Assembly (NCBI RefSeq): GCF_015674855.1
Contig: NZ_JADMLG010000006.1
Coordinates: 62,001 to 126,000 of the forward strand
Direction: 5' to 3'
Origin: Nocardia bovistercoris
GTDB lineage: Bacteria > Actinomycetota > Actinomycetes > Mycobacteriales > Mycobacteriaceae
Length of the DNA: 64,000 nucleotides
The translations under genes were made by a program, and so were the position numbers. Under the pieces are notes generated by a model that worked only from the letters and a program-made list of their open reading frames with translations, made no database searches and had not been told where the DNA came from. Shown in pieces: positions 41,485 to 49,477 of the stretch (position 1 is the first letter of the stretch; each line of letters opens with the position of its first letter).

Positions 41485-42438
41485 ATGCATCGAGTGACCG
41501 TCATCGCCGTTCCGCCCGCCACGACCTTCGATCTGTCGATTCCGGAGTTGGTGCTCGGCGCCACGTCGATCGACGGTCGCGACGGTTACGACGTGCGTGT
41601 CTGCACGCCGCGTCCCGGACCGGTGGCCGTGAGCGCGGGCCTCGAGGTCTTCGTCTCGCGGGGACTGGCGGCCGCCGAGGATGCCGACACGATCGTGGTC
41701 ACCGGAACGGGCGCGCGCGACGACATCGATCCGAGGGTGCTCGAAATGTTGCGCCGACGTGCGGCGGCGGGCGCCCGGATCGCGTCGATCTGCACCGGCG
41801 CGTTCGTGCTGGCCGCGGCCGGTCTGCTCGACGGACGTCGTGCGACCACCTACTGGGCGCGGTCCGAGGAGTTCGCCCGCAGGTTTCCCGAGGTGGAGTT
41901 GCGGCCGGGGGTGCTGTTCGTCGAGGACGGAAATGTGCTGACCTCCGCCGGGCTGTCCGCGGGCATCGATCTGTGCCTGCATCTGGTGCGCAGCGATTAC
42001 GGTGCCGCGGTGGCCAATTCGGTGGCTCGGTTGATGGTGGCGGCGCCCGTGCGGCTCGGTGGGCAAGCACAGTTCATCGAGGCGCCGTTACCGCCCGAAA
42101 CCGGCACTTCGCTGGCGGCGACTCGCGTTTGGGCGCTGGACCGATTGCACGAGCCGCTCACCCGCGCTTCCCTCGCCGACCATGCTCGGACCAGCGTCCG
42201 GACGCTGACTCGCCGGTTCCACGCCGAGACCGGGCTCAGCCCGCTGCAATGGTTGCTACATCAGCGCGTCATCCGAGCGCGTGAGCTGCTCGAGACCACC
42301 GACCTGCCGATGGACCGTGTGGCCCGCCTCAGTGGCTTGGCCACCACGGACTCACTGCGCCAACACATTTCGCGGCGAACCGGACTCACTCCCACCGCGT
42401 ACCGGGCGGCATTCACCCAGAACGGGACCCGACGGTAG
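41485..42438 (+). CDS. GlxA family (DJ-1/PfpI + AraC) regulator
   Basis: A 317-residue GlxA-type regulator. N-terminal PfpI-like domain: TVIAVPPATTFDLSIPELVLGA, with elbow SICTGAFVLAAAGLLDG. C-terminal AraC domain: LADHARTSVRTLTRRFHAETGLSPLQWL, then LLETTDLPMDRVARLSGLATTDSLRQH. GGAGG lies 8 bases before the ATG. The upstream word GTGCGATAGTGG at 41442 recurs in the third pair as GTGCGATGCTGG at 43156. Divergent from the NAD(P)-binding gene at 40662-41363. Confidence 0.9.
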   Translation: MHRVTVIAVPPATTFDLSIPELVLGATSIDGRDGYDVRVCTPRPGPVAVSAGLEVFVSRGLAAAEDADTIVVTGTGARDDIDPRVLEMLRRRAAAGARIASICTGAFVLAAAGLLDGRRATTYWARSEEFARRFPEVELRPGVLFVEDGNVLTSAGLSAGIDLCLHLVRSDYGAAVANSVARLMVAAPVRLGGQAQFIEAPLPPETGTSLAATRVWALDRLHEPLTRASLADHARTSVRTLTRRFHAETGLSPLQWLLHQRVIRARELLETTDLPMDRVARLSGLATTDSLRQHISRRTGLTPTAYRAAFTQNGTRR

Positions 42439-42507
42439 CCCGCGACGGCTTCGTGTCGGTCGCGGGCGTGGCCGTACCGCCGCGGATCGCTTGTTCGAGT
42501 CCGCTGA

Positions 42508-43146
42508 CTATTCCGCGTGGGCGGGGTCGTGCAGGGTCGACATCACGAGTTCCATGATCTCAGGGCCCGCTTTGGCCGGGGAGCCCGCGTCGAACGGGGG
42601 TTGCGGATCGTATTCGATGGCGAGCTGGATGGCCTTGGCCACGTCTGCACCGGCCAGTCGGGCGGCGAGCGTGAGGCCGAGATCGATGCCCGCGGACACG
42701 CCCGCGGCGGTGGCGATCCTGCCGCGGATCACGACCCGCTCGGCGGAGGGAACGGCGCCGAGCGAGGCGAGCTGTTCGAGTGATCCCCAATGGGAGGTGG
42801 CTTCGATGCCGTCGAGGACACCGGCGCGAGCCAGGTAGATCGATCCGGTGCACACACTCGCGGTCCATGTGGTGGTGGGGTGCACGGCGCGGATCCAGCG
42901 CACCACGGGGTCGTCGGCGCCGTTCGGGTCGACGAGTCCGCCGGGGACGACGATCATCCGCGGTGCGGTGGTCTCGTCGAAGCTCGCGGTGGCGACGAGC
43001 GACAACGCGCCGGTGTGGTCGCGGACCGGGCCGGGTTTCTCCGCGACGAATGTGGCTGTGACGCCGGGGATTTCGGCCAGCACTTGGAACGGGCCGATGA
43101 TGTCGAGTGCGGTGAACCGGTCGTAGAGAGCGAAAGCGATCTGCAT
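42508..43146 (-). CDS. DJ-1/PfpI family protein (isonitrile hydratase-like)
   Basis: A 212-residue DJ-1/PfpI protein without a DNA-binding tail. It starts IAFALYDRFTALDIIGPFQVLAEIPGV and has the nucleophile elbow SVCTGSIYLARAGVLDG with the conserved Cys, followed by EATSHW. It resembles isonitrile hydratases and other small DJ-1 hydrolases. The ATG at 43146 is 46 bp from the divergent GlxA gene start at 43193. Third of three divergent regulator/enzyme pairs. Confidence 0.88.
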   Translation of the reverse strand: MQIAFALYDRFTALDIIGPFQVLAEIPGVTATFVAEKPGPVRDHTGALSLVATASFDETTAPRMIVVPGGLVDPNGADDPVVRWIRAVHPTTTWTASVCTGSIYLARAGVLDGIEATSHWGSLEQLASLGAVPSAERVVIRGRIATAAGVSAGIDLGLTLAARLAGADVAKAIQLAIEYDPQPPFDAGSPAKAGPEIMELVMSTLHDPAHAE

Positions 43147-43192
43147 GTCCCGAGTGTGCGATGCTGGGGTGCATGTCTGCCAGGACACTTTT

Positions 43193-44167
43193 GTGACGAT
43201 ATCGGACCAGCGCGTGCGGACCGTCGTCCTGCTCGCCTACGACGACGCGGAGATCCTCGACGTGACCGGGCCCGCCTCGGTGTTCGCCGCGGCCAACTCG
43301 ACGACCGGCATCGAGCACTACGACGTCAGGGTCGTCGCTGCCCGCGATCGGGTGGTGTTCACCGGCGGTCTGGTCATGCACGCGGAGCCCGCGGCGGGGA
43401 TGCGGCGCCCGGTCGACACGCTGATGATCGCGGGCGGTATCGGCTGCCTCGCCGCCCGGGCCGATCACGACCTCGTCGAGCGCCTGCGGGCGATGGCGCG
43501 GCGGAGTCGACGGGTGGCGTCGGTGTGTTCGGGCACCTTCGTCCTGGCCGAAGCCGGATTGGCCGACGGCGCGACGGTGACCACGCATTGGGCCGCGGCC
43601 GATTTCCTGGCCGAGTGCTACCCCGCGGTCACCGTCGAGCCCGACCGCATCTACGTGCGCGACGGAAGGGTGTGGAGTTCGGCGGGAGTGACGGCGGGCA
43701 TCGACCTCACTCTGGCGTTGGTGGCCGAGGATCTGGGCGAGGCACTGGCCAACGACATCGCCCGCGGGCTCGTGCTTCCGGTCCGGCGATCGGGTGGCCA
43801 ATCCCAGTACAGCGCACAACTGGCGGCGCGCGTCGGCTCGTCCCCCCAGCTCGCCGCCCTGCTGTCGTGGATGACGCTCAACCTCGACGCCGACCTGTCG
43901 GTGGCGGCTCTCGCCGAGCGCGTCGGCTGGGGCGAGCGGCACTTCGCTCGCAGATTCCGCGCCGAGACCGGAAGCACTCCGGCCCGCCACGTGGAGGACC
44001 TGCGCATCGACGCGGCACGCCATCTGCTCGAGTCGACCGACCTGACCACCGACGCGGTCGCCGCCGGGTGCGGTTTCGGCAGCCGCGAAGTCATGCACCG
44101 CACCTTCCGGCGCCGCCTGGCGACCACACCGACGCAGTACCGCCGATCGTTCTCCCCCACCGGCTGA
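43193..44167 (+). CDS. GlxA family (DJ-1/PfpI + AraC) regulator
   Basis: A 324-residue GlxA-type regulator: an N-terminal DJ-1/PfpI domain (VVLLAYDDAEILDVTGPASVF, elbow SVCSGTFVLAEAGLADG), then AraC with LAERVGWGERHFARRFRAETGSTPARHVE and a second helix-turn-helix ending SREVMHRTFRRRLATTPTQYRR. The GTG at 43193 is preferred; the ATG at 43145 would begin inside the PfpI start codon region and is unlikely. Intergenic TGTCC at 43146-43150 and GGACA at 43183-43187 form an inverted repeat. It probably regulates the PfpI gene. Confidence 0.9.
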   Translation: MTISDQRVRTVVLLAYDDAEILDVTGPASVFAAANSTTGIEHYDVRVVAARDRVVFTGGLVMHAEPAAGMRRPVDTLMIAGGIGCLAARADHDLVERLRAMARRSRRVASVCSGTFVLAEAGLADGATVTTHWAAADFLAECYPAVTVEPDRIYVRDGRVWSSAGVTAGIDLTLALVAEDLGEALANDIARGLVLPVRRSGGQSQYSAQLAARVGSSPQLAALLSWMTLNLDADLSVAALAERVGWGERHFARRFRAETGSTPARHVEDLRIDAARHLLESTDLTTDAVAAGCGFGSREVMHRTFRRRLATTPTQYRRSFSPTG

Positions 44168-44313
44168 TTCGTCCCGTCCCGCCGCCGGAGACCGTCCATC
44201 GGAGCCGTGGCGATCGATGCGCGCCGATCGCGGACTTCCGACCGAGGACGTGACTTCCCGAGCAGTACGACGACATCGCCGATGGCCACGACGGCGCCCG
44301 GGTCTCGGAATTC

Positions 44314-44353
44314 GACCGGTGCTCGTTCCGGATGCCGGGAACGAGCACCGGTC
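44314..44353. terminator. 16-bp perfect hairpin between convergent genes
   Basis: GACCGGTGCTCGTTCC at 44314-44329 pairs without mismatch with 44338-44353 around an 8-base loop. It lies between the GlxA gene end at 44167 and the convergent MBL gene end at 44393, and is a very likely terminator in both directions. Confidence 0.8.
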
Positions 44354-44392
44354 GCGAGGTGCGGGTCGGCGCCGCACCGGATTCCGCGGCGT

Positions 44393-45109
44393 TCACCCGG
44401 TCAGGAGGTCGTCGTAGACGGTGGCCATGGTGCGTAGCGCGGTCGGGCAGTCGCCGTTGTAGCTGGAGCCGTGCATGATCGCCAAGGTGGTCGGGTTCAG
44501 GTCGGCCAGGCGGCGCAGGGTCGCGGGGACGGCGGGGCCGAGGGAGGTGGCGTGGAAGATGTCCTCGGCGACGGAGGCGGGTTCGACGAGGTCGGTGTCG
44601 GTGAGGGCGGGGCCCTTTCCGACCTGGGTCATGAGGTCGCCGCAGAACAGGACGCCGGTGTTCTGTTCGTAGAGGACGCGGGCTTCCCAGTTGTGCGGGG
44701 CGTGCGGGGTGTCGAGGTGTTGGACGCGGCGGTCGCCCAGATCGATCGTCTCGCCGTCGGCCAGTGGTCGCGGCGGGCGGTCGGCCATGTCGTCGATGGA
44801 GACGGCGCATCCGAGTGCGCCGTGGGCCACCTGTGCGCGCGGGGCGGCGGCGAGGAAGGAGTTCATCGCGCCGCATTCGTCGGCTTCGACGTGGCCGAAG
44901 GTGATCCAGCGCAGTTGCTCGACGGGGCGGATCCGCTCGATGGCGGCCGAGACGAGCGGGAACAGCGCTCGCATGCCGGTGTGGAAGAGCAGGGGTTCCT
45001 CGGCGTCGACGAAGAACTGGTTGAAGGTGAAGCCGGTGGGGCCGACGTCGGGGACGTAGGTGGAGATGCGGTAGATCCGGTCGGCGATCTCGTCGGTGCT
45101 GGTCTGCAT
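44393..45109 (-). CDS. MBL-fold protein of the flavodiiron (ODP) type
   Basis: A 238-residue metallo-beta-lactamase-fold protein with the flavodiiron metal motif GHVEADECGAMN (HxExD) at about residues 70-82, then HAPHNWEARVLYE, FCGDLMTQ and MHGSSY, completing the di-iron-type ligands. The sequence TGMRALFPLVSAAIERI and EQLRWITFGH is typical of the ODP family. Flavodiiron proteins add a flavodoxin domain and reduce oxygen or NO; here that domain is absent, so the partner redox protein is unknown. The ATG at 45109 is chosen because it starts the family sequence. Confidence 0.83.
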   Translation of the reverse strand: MQTSTDEIADRIYRISTYVPDVGPTGFTFNQFFVDAEEPLLFHTGMRALFPLVSAAIERIRPVEQLRWITFGHVEADECGAMNSFLAAAPRAQVAHGALGCAVSIDDMADRPPRPLADGETIDLGDRRVQHLDTPHAPHNWEARVLYEQNTGVLFCGDLMTQVGKGPALTDTDLVEPASVAEDIFHATSLGPAVPATLRRLADLNPTTLAIMHGSSYNGDCPTALRTMATVYDDLLTG

Positions 45110-45447
45110 GGTTGAGTCCCGTGCTGGTGGCGACCCCCGCCGCACGAACGGTGCGCGAATCGTGAGTCTACTCCGCAAAACCGACCGGTCGCTCCTTATT
45201 TGCTCGGGCCGTATCCCCGAATTTGCCCACGGGGGTGGGGTACCCGCTACACTTCTCGGCGGGAGCGGGTCGCACCCCGCGGCCACGAGCAAGACGACCG
45301 GGTGTCGAGTCTTTTCCGGGACCTGGGATGCACTGGCGATTCGTGGCGCACAGGGTTGGGCGCGGCCGCACGGACCGTACCCCTTCGGGGTTCCCGCCCC
45401 CGCCAAACCACCGGGTCCGCGCCATGAGCGCGGGCCCGCTCACTTCG
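45110..45447. other. intergenic, small hairpins only
   Basis: About 340 bp without a gene. CCGCGC at 45417-45422 and GCGCGG at 45428-45433 can pair around catga, a possible terminator for the DUF7144 gene. The rest should contain the promoter of the MBL gene. Confidence 0.45.
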
Positions 45448-45867
45448 CTATCGACGCTCGGGCTGCCAGGTCGCCGACGCGGCCCACATGATGACGACGT
45501 CGATCGCGATGATCAGCGCCGACCACAGCGGGTAGTACGGCAGGGACAGGAAGTTCGCGAGGATGGACAGCGCCGCGACCAGCACGGCGATCACTTTCGC
45601 CACCGTCGACCCGAACAACAGCGCGATCCCGGTCGGCACCATGAGCACTCCGACGACGATGTGCACCCAGCCCCACGCGACGAGGTCGAAGTCGTAGCTG
45701 TAATCGGCGGCGGCGAACACGTCGTCGCGGGCGATGGCCGAGATGCCCTGCAACAGTTGCAGTGCGCCCGCCACGATCAACACGACCGCGGCCAGGAGCA
45801 CGGTTCCGGTGGCGATCCGGCCGCGGATATGCTCGTTCCCGCGATGGACACCTGTGTGCGCCGACAT
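45448..45867 (-). CDS. DUF7144 family membrane protein
   Basis: A 139-residue four-helix membrane protein. ATGTVLLAAVVLIVAGALQLLQGISAIARDD starts the first helix, then YDFDLVAWGWVHIVVGVLMVPTGIALLFG, and finally ILANFLSLPYYPLWSALIIAIDVVIMWA, all matching DUF7144. GGGGAG lies before the ATG at 45867. Such proteins are common in actinobacteria and lack a known role. No operon partner is evident; the SulP gene is divergent. Confidence 0.88.
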   Translation of the reverse strand: MSAHTGVHRGNEHIRGRIATGTVLLAAVVLIVAGALQLLQGISAIARDDVFAAADYSYDFDLVAWGWVHIVVGVLMVPTGIALLFGSTVAKVIAVLVAALSILANFLSLPYYPLWSALIIAIDVVIMWAASATWQPERR

Positions 45868-46118
45868 GGCGGCTCCCCTGTTCGGAGGCGGAACGTGCAT
45901 CGGAAGATGCCGGGATTCCCGGCGTCACGCGGTGCTGTCCGGGTGTTCGTGACGAGGCTAACACCGGCGGTGAGCGGCGGATATCACCCGGAACAGGTGA
46001 GGGTGGACGATGTCGGCGCGGACAGACTCGGCGTACTCGTGTCCGCTGTCGGGGTGAGGAGTTCGGCCGTGACGATTCGACCCGGTCCACCGCCGACCGC
46101 GGCCCGCTGAGGCCGACC

Positions 46119-47831
46119 GTGGCGTGGACGCACAGCCTCACCCGATTGCCCGGTATCGCGACCGCGATGGGATACCGGCGCGAATGGTTGCGCACCGACA
46201 TCACCGCGGGCCTGGTGTTGACCGCGCTGCTGATCCCGGCGGGCATGGGTTACGCCGAGGCCGCGGGCCTGCCCGCCTACGCCGGTCTCTACGCCACCAT
46301 CGTCCCGCTGCTCGCCTACGCGGTGGTCGGCCCGTCCCGGATCCTGGTGCTCGGACCGGATTCCTCGCTGGCCCCGCTGATCGCCGCCGCCGTCGCGCCG
46401 CTGGCGGTGACCGACGATCCCGAGGAGGCGCTCGCCCTCGCGGGTGTGCTCGCGGTGCTGGTCGGGGCGATTTTGCTGGTCGGCGGGTTCCTGCGGCTCG
46501 GGTTCGTCACCGAACTGCTGTCCAAACCGATCCGGCTCGGCTACCTGAACGCGATCGCGCTCATCGTCGTCATCGGGCAACTGCCCAAACTGCTCGGGTT
46601 CTCCGTGGACGCTTCGGGGGTGCTCGGCGAGGTCGGCGAGACCGTGCGCGCGGTCATCGACGGGAAGGTCGACGTGGTGGCGGCCGCGATCGGGGTGGCG
46701 GCGATCGCGGTCATCGTCGCGTTCAAGAGGTGGTTGCCCGTGGTTCCCGGCGTGCTGGTCGCGGTGGCGGCGGCGATCGCGTTGTGCGCGGCGGCCGGGC
46801 TGACCGACGACATCGGCATGGTGGGCGCGCTGCCGGACGGGCTGCCGCTGCCTTCGGTCGGCGGTGTCGGATGGTCGGATGTGACGGCGATGATCGGGCC
46901 CGCGGCCGGTATCGCGTTGATCGCGTTCGCCGACACCGGCGTGCTCTCGCGCACCTTCGCCTCCCGGCACGGCCACGACGTGAACGGCAGCACCGAGATG
47001 AAGGCGATCGGGGTGGCGAATATCGCGGGCGGGCTGTTCGGCGGGTTCCCGGTGTCGGCGAGCGGTTCGCGCACGCCGGTGGCCGAGCAGAGCGGCGCGC
47101 ACACCCAGTTGGCGGGCGCCGTCGGGGCGCTGGCGGTGTTGGTCTTCGTGCTGGTGGCTCCCGGTCTGACCGCCTATCTCCCGGACGCGGCGCTGGCCGC
47201 GGTGGTGATCGTCGCCGCGACCGCGCTGGTCGATATCGGCGGCATGCGCAGGCTGTGGCGGATGAGTCGGGTCGAGTTCGGGCTCGCGGTCGCGGCGTTC
47301 CTCGGTGTGGTGTTCGCCGGGGTGCTGCAGGGCATTCTGGTCGCGATCGGGCTGTCGTTCGCGGCGGTCGTCGCGCGCGCCTGGCAGCCGCACCGCACCG
47401 AACTGGTCGCGACCGAGACCGGGTATCACGACGTCAACCGCCATCCCGACGGCCGTCGCGTGCCCGGTCTGGTCCTGTTGCGTTTCGACGCGCCGCTGTT
47501 CTTCGCCAACGGCGAGATCTTCGACGACTATGTGCGCGGCCAGGTCGCCCGCGCGCCCGATCCGGTGCGGTGGGTGGTGATCGCCGCGGAGCCCATCACC
47601 GGGCTGGACACCACCGCCGTGGACGAACTCGTCGACCTGGACCGGTATCTGGAGGGCAAGGGCATCCGGCTGGCGTTCGCGGAGTTGAAGGGCCCGATCA
47701 AGGATCGGCTCATCCGGTTCGGTGTCGGTGACCGTTTCGACCCCTCCCATTTCTATCCGACCGTCGACAGCGCCGTCGCCGCCTTCCGCGCCGAGAATCC
47801 GGGGGGCACCGACGAGCCCGAGGGAACTTAG
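46119..47831 (+). CDS. SulP family anion transporter with STAS domain
   Basis: A 570-residue SulP-type transporter. The transmembrane core of about 400 residues begins LTRLPGIATAMGYRREWLRTD, includes GLPAYAGLYATIVPLLAYAV and the signature ADTGVLSRTFASRHGHDVNGSTEM, and a cytoplasmic STAS domain of about 110 residues follows (FDAPLFFANGEIFDDYVRG, then DTTAVDELVDLDRYLEGKGI). It moves sulfate or other anions such as bicarbonate. The GTG at 46119 has TGAGG 6 bases upstream; the much longer upstream frame is rejected. Confidence 0.93.
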   Translation: MAWTHSLTRLPGIATAMGYRREWLRTDITAGLVLTALLIPAGMGYAEAAGLPAYAGLYATIVPLLAYAVVGPSRILVLGPDSSLAPLIAAAVAPLAVTDDPEEALALAGVLAVLVGAILLVGGFLRLGFVTELLSKPIRLGYLNAIALIVVIGQLPKLLGFSVDASGVLGEVGETVRAVIDGKVDVVAAAIGVAAIAVIVAFKRWLPVVPGVLVAVAAAIALCAAAGLTDDIGMVGALPDGLPLPSVGGVGWSDVTAMIGPAAGIALIAFADTGVLSRTFASRHGHDVNGSTEMKAIGVANIAGGLFGGFPVSASGSRTPVAEQSGAHTQLAGAVGALAVLVFVLVAPGLTAYLPDAALAAVVIVAATALVDIGGMRRLWRMSRVEFGLAVAAFLGVVFAGVLQGILVAIGLSFAAVVARAWQPHRTELVATETGYHDVNRHPDGRRVPGLVLLRFDAPLFFANGEIFDDYVRGQVARAPDPVRWVVIAAEPITGLDTTAVDELVDLDRYLEGKGIRLAFAELKGPIKDRLIRFGVGDRFDPSHFYPTVDSAVAAFRAENPGGTDEPEGT

Positions 47832-48007
47832 ACGCACGAACGAACGCTGACTTCGCGCTGGGTCGGGCGGATCATCGAAAATACGAACCGGTCTCCTTCG
47901 TTGCGGCCGAACAAGTTCCCACACGTCGAGAACTCCCCGACAACGGCGCCCCGATCGCATCGGCGCCGGACGCGAACTCACCCTGTCGACCCTGCGAGGT
48001 GACCACG

Positions 48008-49465
48008 ATGACGCGGACTTCTCCCGAGCGACGGGACCCGGTCGAACTCGGGGGCTACCGACCGGAATTGAAGCGGACCCTGGGATCGTTCCAGGTGTTC
48101 GCCATCTCCTTCGCCTTCATCTCGGTGGCGGTCGGCGTGTTCACCACCTACGACGACGTGCTGCGCAACGCCGGACCGGTCGGGATCTGGCTGTGGGTCG
48201 GCGCCGCCGTCGGCCAGGCGCTGGTGGCCCTGGTGGTGGCGCAGTTCGCGGCGCGCATCCCGTTGAGCGGATCCTCCTACCAGTGGGCCTCGCGACTGGC
48301 ATCGCCCAAGATCGGGTGGGGTTTCGGCTGGCTGACCTTCTGCTACCTGGCGACCGGGGTGGTGGCGGTGGACAACGCGCTGGCCAGTCAGGCGTTCATG
48401 CCGTTGGCGGGCATGGAACCCGACGAGGACACCGCGCGCCTGATCACCCTGGCCGTGCTGCTGATCCAGGCGGTGCTGGCCATCGTCTCCACGCGGATCG
48501 TGAGCGCGATCAACGCGAGCGCGGTGGTCGTGGAACTGGTGCTGGTCGTGGTGGTCGCGGTCGCGCTGGTGATCGCGGTGCTGGTCACCGGCGACGGCGC
48601 GGCCGACAACCTCACCTCCCGCGGCGTCGCCGCGCACACGCCGGACTACTTCGCCGTCGGCGGCGGGTTGATGTTGGCGATGATCATGGGTCTGGCCACG
48701 CTCGTCGGATTCGACGCGGCGGCGAATCTGGCCGAGGAGGCCAAGGATCCGTTCCGCAGCGTGCCGCGCGCGATCGTGGGGTCGGTGGTGGCGGCGGGCG
48801 TGCTCGGCCTGGTGTTCCTGGTCGCGCTGACCGTCGCGATCGAGGACATCCCTCGGATCAGCGCCGACGAGTCGCCGGTCGCGGCGATCATGCGCGACCA
48901 GCTCGGTCCGGTGACCGAACGGTTACTGCTGGTCGCGATCACCTTCGCGTTCTTCGGCGGCGGCATGGTGGTGATGGCGGCCTGTTCGCGGCTGGTGTTC
49001 GCGATGTCGCGCGACGGCCGTTTCCCCGCGCACCGGCTGATGCGGCGGGTGGATCCGCGCACCCACACCCCCGTCCCGGCCACGATCCTGATCTTCGCGC
49101 TCGGCGTGATCCTGATGGTCGCGCTGCCGGGCGCCGCGCTGCTGGAACTGATCACCGCCTCCACGATCCTGCCCGCGCTCATCTACGGCGCGACCATCGT
49201 GCTGTATCTGGCGGTGCGCACCCGCCTCGACCGCCGCAAGGGCGCCTTCGACCTCGGGCGTTTCGAACTGCCGGTGACGATCTGCGCGCTGGTGTGGACG
49301 GTGTTCGCGCTGTTCGTGCTGGTGACGCCGTCGGCGGCGCGGGTGCCGGTGGTGATCGTGGCCGGACTGCTCGGGGTCGGCGCGCTGTTCTTCCTGTCTC
49401 TGCTGCGCTTCGACCGTGCGGCACTCGAGACCGAACCGGGCGAGACGAACGTCTTCGAACACTGA
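48008..49465 (+). CDS. APC family amino acid permease
   Basis: A 485-residue transporter with twelve predicted helices of the amino acid-polyamine-organocation family. The start LKRTLGSFQVFAISFAFISVAVGVFTTYDD and the helix-3 region IPLSGSSYQWASRLASPKIGWGFGW are typical, as are GFDAAANLAEEAKDPFRSVPRAI and SRDGRFPAHRLMRRVDPRTHTPVPA. It belongs to the GABA/amino-acid permease group. GAGG lies 8 bases before the ATG at 48008. Monocistronic as far as can be seen. The transported compound is unknown. Confidence 0.92.
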   Translation: MTRTSPERRDPVELGGYRPELKRTLGSFQVFAISFAFISVAVGVFTTYDDVLRNAGPVGIWLWVGAAVGQALVALVVAQFAARIPLSGSSYQWASRLASPKIGWGFGWLTFCYLATGVVAVDNALASQAFMPLAGMEPDEDTARLITLAVLLIQAVLAIVSTRIVSAINASAVVVELVLVVVVAVALVIAVLVTGDGAADNLTSRGVAAHTPDYFAVGGGLMLAMIMGLATLVGFDAAANLAEEAKDPFRSVPRAIVGSVVAAGVLGLVFLVALTVAIEDIPRISADESPVAAIMRDQLGPVTERLLLVAITFAFFGGGMVVMAACSRLVFAMSRDGRFPAHRLMRRVDPRTHTPVPATILIFALGVILMVALPGAALLELITASTILPALIYGATIVLYLAVRTRLDRRKGAFDLGRFELPVTICALVWTVFALFVLVTPSAARVPVVIVAGLLGVGALFFLSLLRFDRAALETEPGETNVFEH

Positions 49466-49477
49466 ACCCGACGGCGC

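Noticed and set aside
45762..46118. N-terminal extension of the SulP gene
   Set aside because: It is Arg-rich, overlaps the divergent DUF7144 gene and lacks a ribosome site. TGAGG precedes the GTG at 46119.
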